Of a DNA stretch of 64,000 nucleotides, positions 16,366-25,436 are shown one piece after another (within the stretch, counting starts at the first letter, position 1; each line of letters begins with the position of its first letter). The DNA lies in the NCBI RefSeq assembly GCF_900106775.1, contig NZ_FNNQ01000001.1, forward strand, positions 1 to 64,000, written 5' to 3'. Both the position numbers and the translations under genes were made by a program. This stretch comes from Marininema mesophilum (GTDB lineage Bacteria > Bacillota > Bacilli > Thermoactinomycetales > DSM-45169). Below the pieces are notes generated by a model. That model worked only from the letters and a program-made list of their open reading frames with translations, was not told the origin of the DNA and ran no database searches.

Positions 16366-19053
16366 TTATTTGATGGTTACTTTAACCTCTTTTTTCGTCT
16401 CGTTACCAGCATCATCCACTACTTTGATCCAAACTTTTGTTGTTCCTTTACTGAAGGTTCCTTTTTTGAAACTATAGGAGAAGGGTAGTAGGCTTTTACC
16501 ATTGTAATTGTCCATCACAGGAATCGGTTTCCACGTCTTATACTTGGTCCCTTTTTTCTTCCAAGTTACTTTTACAGGCTCAGGCGAGAGTCCTGATTGG
16601 ATCGCTACAGGTTCCAACAGCAAATCTTGAATACTCCCTTTGATCTTTGCTGAGGAGAAGGTACTTGCCATTTTCACTTTCGGTGCTTTCCGATCAATAA
16701 CTGCTGGCTGATATTGACTGTATTTTCTATCTTGATTATTAGAAATCAGTTTCATATTAAATACCCCATCTAGTAGAGCTTTGCCCTTCTCATCCTTCCC
16801 ACCCCAAACTTGTTCACTCATTCTATCCTTAGGATAAGATTTACTAAAAATAGTGTATCGACCAGCAGGCTTCCCGTCTTGGTTTAATTTGATCGCAGAT
16901 AGATTGAGGCTCTTTACCTGCGTAGGCAGATACCAAGAAAGGGCCGCTTTATCAATAATCCCGTCACTATTAGGGGAGAATGCATTTGGACTTACTGCAA
17001 AAGCGGTTACTAATGGATAATCTTTAGGATCAATCAATACGGTGAAAGGGAGCTTCAGCGTTTTTTTACCGTCCTGTAATTGTATTTGACCGGTGTATAT
17101 TCCACGGGGTAGACTCGAATCCACCTTTAGACCGATATTTAATTCTGACTTGCTGGTGCCTTTCACTGTTAATGACTTCGGCACATCCACCTTAATTTTA
17201 CTTTTTCCATTAAAAAGCTGTGCCTTCACTTGATAGGATTTATCCGTTTTTGCTAGATTTTTAACTTCTGTCTGCCGGTGAACCTGAACTGTCCCAGAAC
17301 GATGTTCCAGCTTACCAAAGCTCAAATTGGATGGCATGATCAATGTCTGAGTATCTATCGCTTTTGGAATATCGATCCGTCCAGATCCTTGCACATAGGC
17401 AGGATATACCTTTCCCTTACTATCGTGAAGGGAGGTAGCCGTGTTCGCTAGCGCTGCTTTGATTTCCTGCCCTCCCCAATCGGGATGGGCTTGTTTGATG
17501 AGCGCAGCTGCACCTGCCACATGAGGTGCCGCCATACTTGTCCCCGTTTCGCTACCATATTTTCCATGGGGCAGGGTACTTGTAATTTCCATACCTGGTG
17601 CGGTTACATCCGGCTTAATTGCCCAGCTTCCAGCGACAGGACCTTTGGAACTAAGATCAGCCATCAGTTCTTGTTTCGTATTGGTTACTGTTGTAGCGGT
17701 TTTTCCTGCCTTTAAGTTCTTGAGAAACCAATCTCTCGAATCTTCTAAAATACTCGCTGTTGGAGCATGAGAGCCTTTGCCTGACAACTTTAAATTGGCA
17801 TCAGCCTCATCCAGAATCAATCCAACAGCACCATTTTTCTTAGCAAGAGTCGATTTAACGTTAAGATTACCCTCAAGCTTAGCCACTACCAATTTCCCTT
17901 TTACATTTTTCCCTTTATAGTCCGATGCATTTCCATTTCCTACATCGACTATTTGAAGGTTACCTGATGGGAATTTAGGGGACCCATTTACCATCATCAT
18001 ATTGGCAACTTTTCGTTCCCCTACAAACTTTAAATGAGGTTCATCAAGGGGTTTCATGGACGCACCCACGGAAATAGCTTCCCGGGAAGTGGCAGGTGAC
18101 CTCAAAGTCCAGTCGCCCTCCTGCCCTTCGTTCCCATTGGCAACTACAGGGATTGTTCCTTTTAATGCAGCTATATCTACTGCGATTGCTACGGGATCTT
18201 CTGGTGAATTATGCTCGGGCAACCCCAAGGAGAGATTCATGATGTCGGCTTTCGCTTTTACAGCCCCTTCTATACCCGCTAGGATATTCTCTAAGGTACC
18301 ATAACCCCCTTTACCCATCACACGATAGGCCAAGATTGACGCCCCGGGTGCAACACCTTTTAATTTCCCATTCGCGGCAATGATTCCTGCGACATGGGTA
18401 CCATGAAAAAATTCATCCTGGGGAGTTTTATCATTTTCTATATAGTCGTAGCCACCGATGACGTTCCCTTTCAAATCAGGATGGGTAGCGTCTACACCTG
18501 AATCTACAACAGCCACTCGGATCCCTTTACCGTTAATAGCTGATCCTTTTGAATCTTTCCTCTTCCAAATATCAGGAGCGCCTATCAGGGGCACGCTCTC
18601 TTTCAAACTAGCTTTAAAGCGAGTGTTGGGCCAGATGCGTTTAACACCTGGTATCTTTGCCAGCTTACTAACATCTTGTCCTTGTAATGTAGCAGAAAAA
18701 CCAGAAAACACCGAATCATAGTTACGACTCTTATGTATATTGGGTACTTCATCCTCCGCTACTTTGAGGACTTGATCCCGTTGTGAAGTCAATTGTTTAT
18801 TTAATTGTGAGGTGGACACGCTTTTGTTCATTGCCGCAACACCTGTTGGTGAAGCCGCCAATTCTACAAGAACCTTAGTCCGTTCACTGCCACGGGTCTT
18901 TACTCCCTTGGCAATTTTATTTTTAGTCCACTCGTTCGTGATCGATACCTTTCCAGCGGCTTCCTTTGCATGAATAGTAGGATTATTCAGGGTAATACCC
19001 ATTGCCCCGACTACCAAAGCAGAAGACAACAAGACAGCACTTACTTTTTTCAC
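16366..19053 (-). CDS. Secreted subtilisin-like serine protease (S8 family, Vpr-like)
   Basis: 895 residues. A signal peptide (basic KK, hydrophobic core to about residue 28) is followed by an I9-type propeptide (residues about 58-145). The catalytic triad is Asp184 (VAVVDSGVDATHP), His217 (FHGTHVAG) and Ser506 (TGTSMAAPHVAG). A PA-like insert (residues about 345-450, GAVGLILDEADAN) sits between His and Ser, as in Vpr of Bacillus subtilis. The C-terminal 300 residues form beta-rich domains (Fn3-like and GKSLLPFSYSFKKG). Slightly longer than typical Vpr (about 806). Probable role: extracellular protein degradation. Monocistronic, with a terminator at 16309. Remains of a second subtilase lie directly upstream. 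Confidence 0.9.
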   Translation of the reverse strand: MKKVSAVLLSSALVVGAMGITLNNPTIHAKEAAGKVSITNEWTKNKIAKGVKTRGSERTKVLVELAASPTGVAAMNKSVSTSQLNKQLTSQRDQVLKVAEDEVPNIHKSRNYDSVFSGFSATLQGQDVSKLAKIPGVKRIWPNTRFKASLKESVPLIGAPDIWKRKDSKGSAINGKGIRVAVVDSGVDATHPDLKGNVIGGYDYIENDKTPQDEFFHGTHVAGIIAANGKLKGVAPGASILAYRVMGKGGYGTLENILAGIEGAVKAKADIMNLSLGLPEHNSPEDPVAIAVDIAALKGTIPVVANGNEGQEGDWTLRSPATSREAISVGASMKPLDEPHLKFVGERKVANMMMVNGSPKFPSGNLQIVDVGNGNASDYKGKNVKGKLVVAKLEGNLNVKSTLAKKNGAVGLILDEADANLKLSGKGSHAPTASILEDSRDWFLKNLKAGKTATTVTNTKQELMADLSSKGPVAGSWAIKPDVTAPGMEITSTLPHGKYGSETGTSMAAPHVAGAAALIKQAHPDWGGQEIKAALANTATSLHDSKGKVYPAYVQGSGRIDIPKAIDTQTLIMPSNLSFGKLEHRSGTVQVHRQTEVKNLAKTDKSYQVKAQLFNGKSKIKVDVPKSLTVKGTSKSELNIGLKVDSSLPRGIYTGQIQLQDGKKTLKLPFTVLIDPKDYPLVTAFAVSPNAFSPNSDGIIDKAALSWYLPTQVKSLNLSAIKLNQDGKPAGRYTIFSKSYPKDRMSEQVWGGKDEKGKALLDGVFNMKLISNNQDRKYSQYQPAVIDRKAPKVKMASTFSSAKIKGSIQDLLLEPVAIQSGLSPEPVKVTWKKKGTKYKTWKPIPVMDNYNGKSLLPFSYSFKKGTFSKGTTKVWIKVVDDAGNETKKEVKVTIK

Positions 19054-19137
19054 TCCAACTCCCCCAGTTTTTCTCTAAGTATAGTTGTTAAAAATCGCTA
19101 AGTAATACCCTAATACGGAGACTCCTTGATTGATCCC

Positions 19138-19300
19138 CTATTCTAGTTTAGCTAATGGTTCATCGGGCACATTATATTCGGAGCCTAAAGACAAGTTTAT
19201 CACGTCATCTCCATTATCGACAGCCCACCCCACATCCCGCTATAACCTCTGCTGTAGTCCCTCCGGTTAAATCATTTAACTTGTCCTGCACGACTCTACT
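19138..19300 (-). pseudogene. Fragment of a second S8 subtilase
   Basis: On the minus strand, LNDLTGGTTAEVIAG and, after a frame change, WAVDNGDDVINLSLGS match the segment between the catalytic His and the substrate-binding region of Vpr-like subtilases. A TAG at 19138-19140 ends the fragment. The same region of the intact neighbour differs in sequence, so this is the relic of a distinct paralogue, not a recent local copy. Confidence 0.7.
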
Positions 19301-19535
19301 CATTCATGTAGGTTATTGAACACATCACATTGATTCTTACTTTACTGGGCGAGTCGGTCTCTTACTATGGATTTACCTTACATCAACCTTACATCTTTGT
19401 AAGGTTGCAAAGTGACCCCTTTTTCATAGACCTTCAGATATATAAAATTTTCCTGAAAAGGGATGTTTTAGGTGTTTTTATGGATATAGCTACGTATTGC
19501 GTTATCCAACTAAAAACGTTCCCTCACTTTCCCTA
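19301..19535. other. Spacer between subtilase relic and deacetylase gene
   Basis: No gene recognised; it contains a direct repeat around 19375-19410 (ACCTTACATCAACCTTACAT) and AT-rich sequence. The 105-residue plus-strand frame here overlaps the deacetylase and looks like a shadow. Confidence 0.4.
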
Positions 19536-20447
19536 TTATCTCGCCCCTACATCTCCCACCTTCACAAAGCGAAACCCTTTCTTCCGTAACACAGGCACTG
19601 CATCACGTACGCCCTCTGCTGTTTCGCTCTCGGGTTGGTTCATATGAAGAATGATGATCGAACCTGCACGGGCGTGTAATAACGCTTCATTGACCTGTTC
19701 ACGATTATAAGTTGCACCAGCATCCCCGAGGATATCGAAGTTGACGATCTGAACCCCCAACTTCTGCGCTGCTGCTACGGATACATCATCGTAGTAGGCG
19801 GTTCCTGAACGAAAATAGCGAGGAGCTTTCCCTGTGATAGAAGCAATTTTTCGCTGATTGGACAAAATTTCATTGAGTGCTTCGCGGATACCCTGGGTTC
19901 CTTTGATTCCATAGACGGAACGACCATTTACAGATAGAGGACGATGCTCGGTTCCGTGATTCGCTATTTCAAACAATGGGTTTGCTGCAAGTTGACGGAA
20001 CCGTTTTGGATGGGCATCGATCCAACGGCTGTTGATAAAGAGAGTTGCAGGGATTTTCTCATTTTCTAGATACTGAAGGAGCCTCTTATCTACTTGGCTA
20101 CCTCTAGGCCCTCCACAAGCATCAAAGGTAAGGGTCATTACTTTTTTCTTTGTATCCAAGTGATGTTTAACACCTGGTACACTTTCTCCCCAATAAGTAG
20201 GAGAGCGGCCTTCGTAATCCATTAACACTTGTTCTACTTTCTTTTGCTGGAGGCTTAGAGGCACTACTTGTCTCTTCTCTGTCTCTCTATGTTTTGTTTG
20301 TTGAAAGTCTATTTTTTTCGTTCTAGGCTTTTCATCTAGGTTTTTGCTCGAGATGGCAAACAAATAGATACTCGTACCCAATACTACCAGTAAAACACTG
20401 GTCACTAACATGCTGATCCATTGTACTTTCCCACGCAAGTCATTCAC
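19536..20447 (-). CDS. Polysaccharide deacetylase (NodB domain, PdaA/PdaC-like), membrane-anchored
   Basis: 303 residues. A hydrophobic helix at residues 12-32 anchors the protein; residues about 100-300 form a NodB deacetylase domain. Motif 1 is TLTFDACGG (the usual TFDDG varies in some PdaA-like enzymes), motif 2 is NHGTEHRPLS with the zinc His residues, motif 3 is FRSGTAYYDD, and IIILHMNQ carries the late His. Likely removes acetyl groups from peptidoglycan or another cell wall glycan. The start is a GTG with only a weak ribosome site. It follows dynA on the same strand with about 80 bases between. Confidence 0.82.
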   Translation of the reverse strand: MNDLRGKVQWISMLVTSVLLVVLGTSIYLFAISSKNLDEKPRTKKIDFQQTKHRETEKRQVVPLSLQQKKVEQVLMDYEGRSPTYWGESVPGVKHHLDTKKKVMTLTFDACGGPRGSQVDKRLLQYLENEKIPATLFINSRWIDAHPKRFRQLAANPLFEIANHGTEHRPLSVNGRSVYGIKGTQGIREALNEILSNQRKIASITGKAPRYFRSGTAYYDDVSVAAAQKLGVQIVNFDILGDAGATYNREQVNEALLHARAGSIIILHMNQPESETAEGVRDAVPVLRKKGFRFVKVGDVGAR

Positions 20448-20525
20448 CTTCTACGTTCTAATGTACCTATCCCCATAACAGATTCCATTTTCTCCTCTGA
20501 TATCACGTAGCTCCCCTGATCATGA

Positions 20526-23500
20526 TCATTTCCGGTTCAACAGTTGTTCCATTTCTGTGACTTCCTGTTGTAGGGAGGCCACTTTATTTTCGAGAACACT
20601 TGGATCCGTATCATCTGACAGGGCGCGGAGAAGACTTTCAAACCAGCGTGTTCCTTCACGGTTGGCTTTCTCTTTCAACTGGATAAGCGCATTTCGCCAT
20701 GCATCCTGATAGTGCAGGTACATTTTTTCACCAGCGATCTCTGCATACCCTTGTACCGCTGTCTCCAATACTTCCTTTATCTCTTCGCGAATTCGTGCTT
20801 TATCATCCTTGGCAAAGAAGGATTTGCTTCCTTTAAAGGAATTAGCAATTTTCTTGAAGGAATCGAGGGATAGTTCTGGGAAAGGAGTCTCCCACTCGAT
20901 AATCGAGGCGGAAAACGCTGGTTCCTCAGAGAGAAGCAGCCCCTGATTAATCCCTCGACTTGTTGAAGCTAACTCGTTAGCCTGATCGGTTAATCGATTC
21001 TCTTCCCAACCTTCGATACGAAGGGAAGTGGCTCGTAGCTCCTGTGTTAAATCATGACGGATAAAATCGATTAGCTCCAGGATACAGGAGCGGAAGATTT
21101 CTTTGATCTCCCCTCGATCCTCCCGCAACACCCCGGGGCTAAATATCTCCCCAAACACATCCTTATAACGGAGGAACATCCGTTGACGCACATAGTAGAG
21201 AAGCTCTTCAATTTCGCGACGCAGAGCCTGTTCATCTGCTCCACCATCAACCTTACCAACCGCCTGCTGGAAGGAGATAAGCTGAGCTTGTAGCTCTTCT
21301 CGTTGCTTTTGTTTTGCTTCGTTGCCTTGTTTTGCCGCATCAAGCAGGCTTTGCACCATGCTCAGTGCTCGCTTTACCCCATTCTGAAGGCTATGAAGGG
21401 TGACTGTCTGTAAATCCCTACTCAAAAAGCGATAAAAGGCCTCCTCAAGGGCGGCTAAGCCTGAGGGTTGATTTGATTCTTTTTGTTCATTCTTCTCCTC
21501 TAAGGCTAAGAGGCTAGAAACAGGGAAGAGACGAGGGTTGCGAATACCATAGGTAAGGAGTTGATCCTGAATATAATGGAGTACTCCTTGTTTCTCCTCC
21601 TCAGAAGCAGCCAAATCAGCGGCGTTCATCAGGAAAAACATTTTATCCATGGAGAAAGCATCTTTCACTCGTCCTAGCTGAATGAGAAATTCACGATCAG
21701 CCCGGGAGAATGCATGGTTGTAATAGGTAACAAAAAGGATAGCATCTGCTTCTTTAATGTAGCGGAAGGCCACATCCGTATGGCGGGCATGGATCGAGTC
21801 GGCTCCAGGAGTATCGACGAGGGTTACTCCCTTACGAGTAAGCGGACAATCGTAATATAGATCCGCAACCTCTACAAAACAGGCTTTTTCCTCTTGCGCC
21901 ACCCAGGTAGCCCACTCTTCAAGGGGAAGGGTGACAGTGTTTCCTAGGCGTTCGGAGAAGGTGTCGTACCCTGCACTTACTGCCTTGAGAAAAGGAAGAG
22001 CTGTCTTTTGACGTGGATGGGTGATCGGTTGCTTGAGCAATTCCGCAATCCCAGATAGCCCTTCTGTTAGGGTACTGATCTCCTGATGGAACAAGCGATA
22101 TACCTGTTTCATATCCTCGAGCAATGTTGCCGCTGTTTTAAAGGTAATGACGGCTTCACCATGAGCATGCTCTGCTGTTGGAGGGCCAATCCGATTTATT
22201 GCTGCTGTAGTTGGATTCGGGGAAACGGGCAAGACTCTCTCACCGATTAGGGCATTGGCAAAGGAGGATTTCCCTGCGCTAAATGCTCCAAAAAGGGCGA
22301 CGGTAAATTTGCGTTCCTCTGCTCGTTTCCGTTTGCTGGCTAACTCTTCTCTATGGGCCGAGAGACTCTCTAGATCAGCAAGGATCTCTTCCACTCTCGT
22401 TACTCCAGTGATCACCTGCTGTTCAGGTTCCTCTCTAATTGTGCTTCTAGTAGTTTTCGTTGCAGATGCCATTTCTAGCACTTCGGGGACTTCCTCAGTC
22501 GATGCCATTGCTACGACATGCTCAAATAATTGCGCATCTGAAGAAACTAAATCGGCTATAGAGGCAGTGATCGTTTCTCCTGAGCCTTTTTCCATCTCGG
22601 CTAAACCAAGTACAGTAAGTTCCTGCTCCGTAATGCTTTCATCCTCAAAGGGTTGATTGGATGTAAGGACTCTTGTTAGTTGTTCCTTGTAGGAGAATAG
22701 TTGCGCTGTTTGTTCAGCGAATTCACGATGATGGGTGAGTTGTCCCTCTAGCTCTTCTAGCTGAGCATGAATCTCATCGAGTCGGCCAGATAGTTTTCCC
22801 TCGATTTCACCGATGAAACTCTCGAGCCACTCCCTTGCTTGGCGTTGGCTAACTCCCTTGATCGCCGCGGCGAGATCCTGAGTATACTTCAGTACATAGT
22901 CCCCTGTAAGCCTGGCCCCTGTCTTCACCATCTCCTCTAGCATCTCTGGTTTAAAGGTACGATCTGCACCATAGATCTCCTGTCCGCGTTCCTCTTTGTA
23001 CACATCATTTTCCTTCAGAAAGCGGACGACCGTTTCACGTACGTGCCGATCCAGCTGATTATCTACTGCTTCACGCAACGCTTCATAAAAGACCTGTTTC
23101 CTTCGTTCTCGTTCCTGTTCCGTTTTCCCCTTGGAGAAAAGGAATCCCACTTTAAAATCGGTTAACTGTGTCTCTAAATAATCCTTCGCCTTCTCTCGCA
23201 TCTCAAAGGGAAACAAGTACGCGTTACTTGTGATCTCTTCTAAACTACGTAGGAAGTCCGATTTTTTTAGATCCAACTCTTGTCGGATGGATGCCTTTTC
23301 TTGCTTCTTTCCAGCCATCTCCGATTCAAGGGTAGCGCAGGATTCGGGTGATTCAAATTTCCCTGCCTCAGCTACTAAGCGACGCTCTTGGTCCGCGATA
23401 TGCTCACCGATAAGGTACTTGGCTTCCTGGTGAATGCTTCGCGTAACCCATTGCTCAGGTTCCTGCATCATTTGAATAAAGGTGGATTTTAGTTGCTCCC

Positions 23501-24239
23501 ATTCATTATGAGGGTGATCCTTTTGTCTGAGCGATGTATAGTAGTACCCATCCACATCAATATCCCAATCAGAAAAAGATTTCTCAACGCTCTTTTGATA
23601 GTCAGCAAAGGAAAGTTCATTTTCTCGATGTTTATCTATCTGGTTAATCACCAGGTAGACTCGCTTGCCCCGTTGTTTTAATTCCTTCACAAACTGAAGG
23701 TTCACTTCGGACTGGACATGGTTGTAATCCATGGCATAGAAAAGGACATCCGCTAAATGCAACGCGGATTCTGTCGCTACTCGATGGGCATCATCTGTGG
23801 AGTCGATCCCAGGGGTATCTAGGAGTACAGTCCCCTCAGGTAAGCGACCATTGGAACGCCAAAGATCCACAGCAACTACCTCATCCCCATTCTTCGCCAG
23901 GGCCTTTAGTTCTGCCTCAGTATAGGCCCCATTGAACAACAACCGCTCTCCAGTCCGTAGTGTCAGTACCACCCGATCCTCGCCATTGCGCACAGCAACC
24001 ACATTGGCACTGGTTGGAATCGGGCTGGTCGGGAGTAGTTCTTCCCCGTATAGTTCATTCAGCATAGTCGACTTCCCCGCAGAAAAATGACCACACAGCG
24101 CCAACACAAATTCCTGGGAACGGGCTTTTCGGGCAAGGTCCAGTAACTTCTCAGCTCGATCAGTATCTCCATGCTCTTTCATCTCACGATGAAGGCGAAG
24201 GTATCGACTAATTTCAAGTGTTTCTACAGTGTCCAGCAT
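20526..24239 (-). CDS. dynA: Dynamin-like membrane-remodelling GTPase with two GTPase modules
   Basis: 1237 residues, close to DynA (YpbR) of B. subtilis (about 1190). Two dynamin modules in tandem: first P-loop GHFSAGKSTML near residue 50 with switch motif LLDTPGIDS and G4 VINQIDKH; second P-loop GAFSAGKSSFANALIG near residue 655 with LVDTPGADSIHARH. Long helical segments between are the stalk/coiled coil parts (for example HREFAEQTAQLFSY). Such fused dynamins tether and fuse membranes and protect cells from membrane stress and phage. The ATG start follows a GAAGGGA ribosome site. Monocistronic or first of a pair with the deacetylase. Confidence 0.93.
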   Translation of the reverse strand: MLDTVETLEISRYLRLHREMKEHGDTDRAEKLLDLARKARSQEFVLALCGHFSAGKSTMLNELYGEELLPTSPIPTSANVVAVRNGEDRVVLTLRTGERLLFNGAYTEAELKALAKNGDEVVAVDLWRSNGRLPEGTVLLDTPGIDSTDDAHRVATESALHLADVLFYAMDYNHVQSEVNLQFVKELKQRGKRVYLVINQIDKHRENELSFADYQKSVEKSFSDWDIDVDGYYYTSLRQKDHPHNEWEQLKSTFIQMMQEPEQWVTRSIHQEAKYLIGEHIADQERRLVAEAGKFESPESCATLESEMAGKKQEKASIRQELDLKKSDFLRSLEEITSNAYLFPFEMREKAKDYLETQLTDFKVGFLFSKGKTEQERERRKQVFYEALREAVDNQLDRHVRETVVRFLKENDVYKEERGQEIYGADRTFKPEMLEEMVKTGARLTGDYVLKYTQDLAAAIKGVSQRQAREWLESFIGEIEGKLSGRLDEIHAQLEELEGQLTHHREFAEQTAQLFSYKEQLTRVLTSNQPFEDESITEQELTVLGLAEMEKGSGETITASIADLVSSDAQLFEHVVAMASTEEVPEVLEMASATKTTRSTIREEPEQQVITGVTRVEEILADLESLSAHREELASKRKRAEERKFTVALFGAFSAGKSSFANALIGERVLPVSPNPTTAAINRIGPPTAEHAHGEAVITFKTAATLLEDMKQVYRLFHQEISTLTEGLSGIAELLKQPITHPRQKTALPFLKAVSAGYDTFSERLGNTVTLPLEEWATWVAQEEKACFVEVADLYYDCPLTRKGVTLVDTPGADSIHARHTDVAFRYIKEADAILFVTYYNHAFSRADREFLIQLGRVKDAFSMDKMFFLMNAADLAASEEEKQGVLHYIQDQLLTYGIRNPRLFPVSSLLALEEKNEQKESNQPSGLAALEEAFYRFLSRDLQTVTLHSLQNGVKRALSMVQSLLDAAKQGNEAKQKQREELQAQLISFQQAVGKVDGGADEQALRREIEELLYYVRQRMFLRYKDVFGEIFSPGVLREDRGEIKEIFRSCILELIDFIRHDLTQELRATSLRIEGWEENRLTDQANELASTSRGINQGLLLSEEPAFSASIIEWETPFPELSLDSFKKIANSFKGSKSFFAKDDKARIREEIKEVLETAVQGYAEIAGEKMYLHYQDAWRNALIQLKEKANREGTRWFESLLRALSDDTDPSVLENKVASLQQEVTEMEQLLNRK

Positions 24240-24811
24240 GGGTAAGTTCCCTTCTTCTATAAATAATCACTTTCAGGTAAAGAGTACAGAACTCTCTTAA
24301 TCTATAAGTTAAATCAAACTGGTTGAGGAACTACAAGTCGAACCATCCACACTTATATCAACCCATGCATCTAGCAGTTAGTTACAGTGATATTCAAGGG
24401 ATTTCACAAAGGGAGATAATATCCTAAAGGAGGGTTCGTCCATTCACTCGGGCTGATTAGTCACCAATATCCCTATGTTAATACAGGAGCACCGCAGAGT
24501 AAATGTTCCTTCTGGTATATCACAAAAAAAAGAAGCTGACCATTACCCAGCTTCTCATCAAAGCGAAGGACACTAGCTTTCGCCAGTGTCCCAATCAAGA
24601 CCCCTTTGAGTAAGGAAAAACGCTTCCATTCTATTATTCGAAGCTAATTTTTGTTTTGTGTCCAAAATAGATAAATATATTATTGTTGCAAGGATCCAGG
24701 GGCCACCAGTTCCTCGCGGTACTGTTCACAAGTCTGAAGCCACCTTTTTATTGTTTATTTTCATTACAATACGCGATTTTACAATCAACGTTCCAGCTTT
24801 GTTTATAGTTT
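24240..24811. other. Intergenic region with two minus-strand hairpins
   Basis: No intact gene. On the minus strand a broken frame (TGGPWILATII, then LDTKQKLASNNRMEAFFLTQ, ending GLDWDTGES) leads into two hairpins at 24568-24591 and 24524-24555. It might be the relic of a small gene; I do not recognise it. Confidence 0.4.
24524..24555 (-). terminator. Rho-independent terminator, minus strand
   Basis: AGAAGCTG pairs with CAGCTTCT followed by an eight-base T run on the minus strand. A second stem (GGACACT/AGTGTCC, 24568-24591) stands just before it. It may end the acetyltransferase transcript about 255 bases downstream of that gene. Confidence 0.75.
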
Positions 24812-25234
24812 TTAAAAGTTACTTAAGTATTCATTCGTATACTCAGGATTGAGAGATCTTGCCATAGCAGTATTATGTTTTTTTAGTCCGAGCTTGGTGT
24901 AAAACAGTTCATTACCAGTCGTAGCTGTTAAATGGACAAAAGGAATATCCTTTAACTCTGAAAGAATATTACTCATTATCGCTTTTCCAATCCCTTTTCC
25001 TTGATATTCGGAATGAATCACAACATCATAGACACAAGCATACATTTCACCATCAGAAAGTACTCGACCACATCCAACAATCTTACCTTCCTCATAAGCT
25101 ATTGCCACGAAAGAACTAGCCAAAAAAACCCTTATTAAAAGATCTTTCTTATGTTTTTTCCACCCAGCCGACAGAAAGACTGACTCAAGTTCATTCCAAT
25201 TTAAATTATCCAACTTATTTGTTATTTGGACCAT
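24812..25234 (-). CDS. GNAT-family N-acetyltransferase
   Basis: 140 residues, single GNAT domain. The acetyl-CoA-binding motif A is VVIHSEYQGKGIGKAIM (Q/RxxGxG/A), followed by VHLTATTGNELFYTKLGLKK, the usual end strand. Substrate unknown. The ATG at 25234 has AAAGGAG at 7 bases; the TTG one codon earlier is less likely. Stands alone. Confidence 0.85.
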   Translation of the reverse strand: MVQITNKLDNLNWNELESVFLSAGWKKHKKDLLIRVFLASSFVAIAYEEGKIVGCGRVLSDGEMYACVYDVVIHSEYQGKGIGKAIMSNILSELKDIPFVHLTATTGNELFYTKLGLKKHNTAMARSLNPEYTNEYLSNF

Positions 25235-25405
25235 CAAGATTCTCCTTTATTAATTAAAGTATTGGACCAGTAAAACAGAATTTATTAATCAGGTTATTTT
25301 CAATACATTCCCTCTTTTTTATATTTTACACGAGATTATGATATGGATAAAACCCGAAAATCCCTTTGTCTATCATATTGATTTTTTGATGCAAACATAT
25401 TTCAC

Positions 25406-25431
25406 AAAAAAAAAGCCGCCCAGCGGCGGCA
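25406..25431 (-). terminator. Terminator of gltBD
   Basis: On the minus strand, GCCGCC pairs with GGCGGC, followed by nine T residues; it lies right after the gltD stop. Confidence 0.9.
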
Positions 25432-25436
25432 ACTTC

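Noticed and set aside
22255..22656. 133-codon plus-strand frame inside dynA
   Set aside because: Antisense shadow of the GTPase gene.
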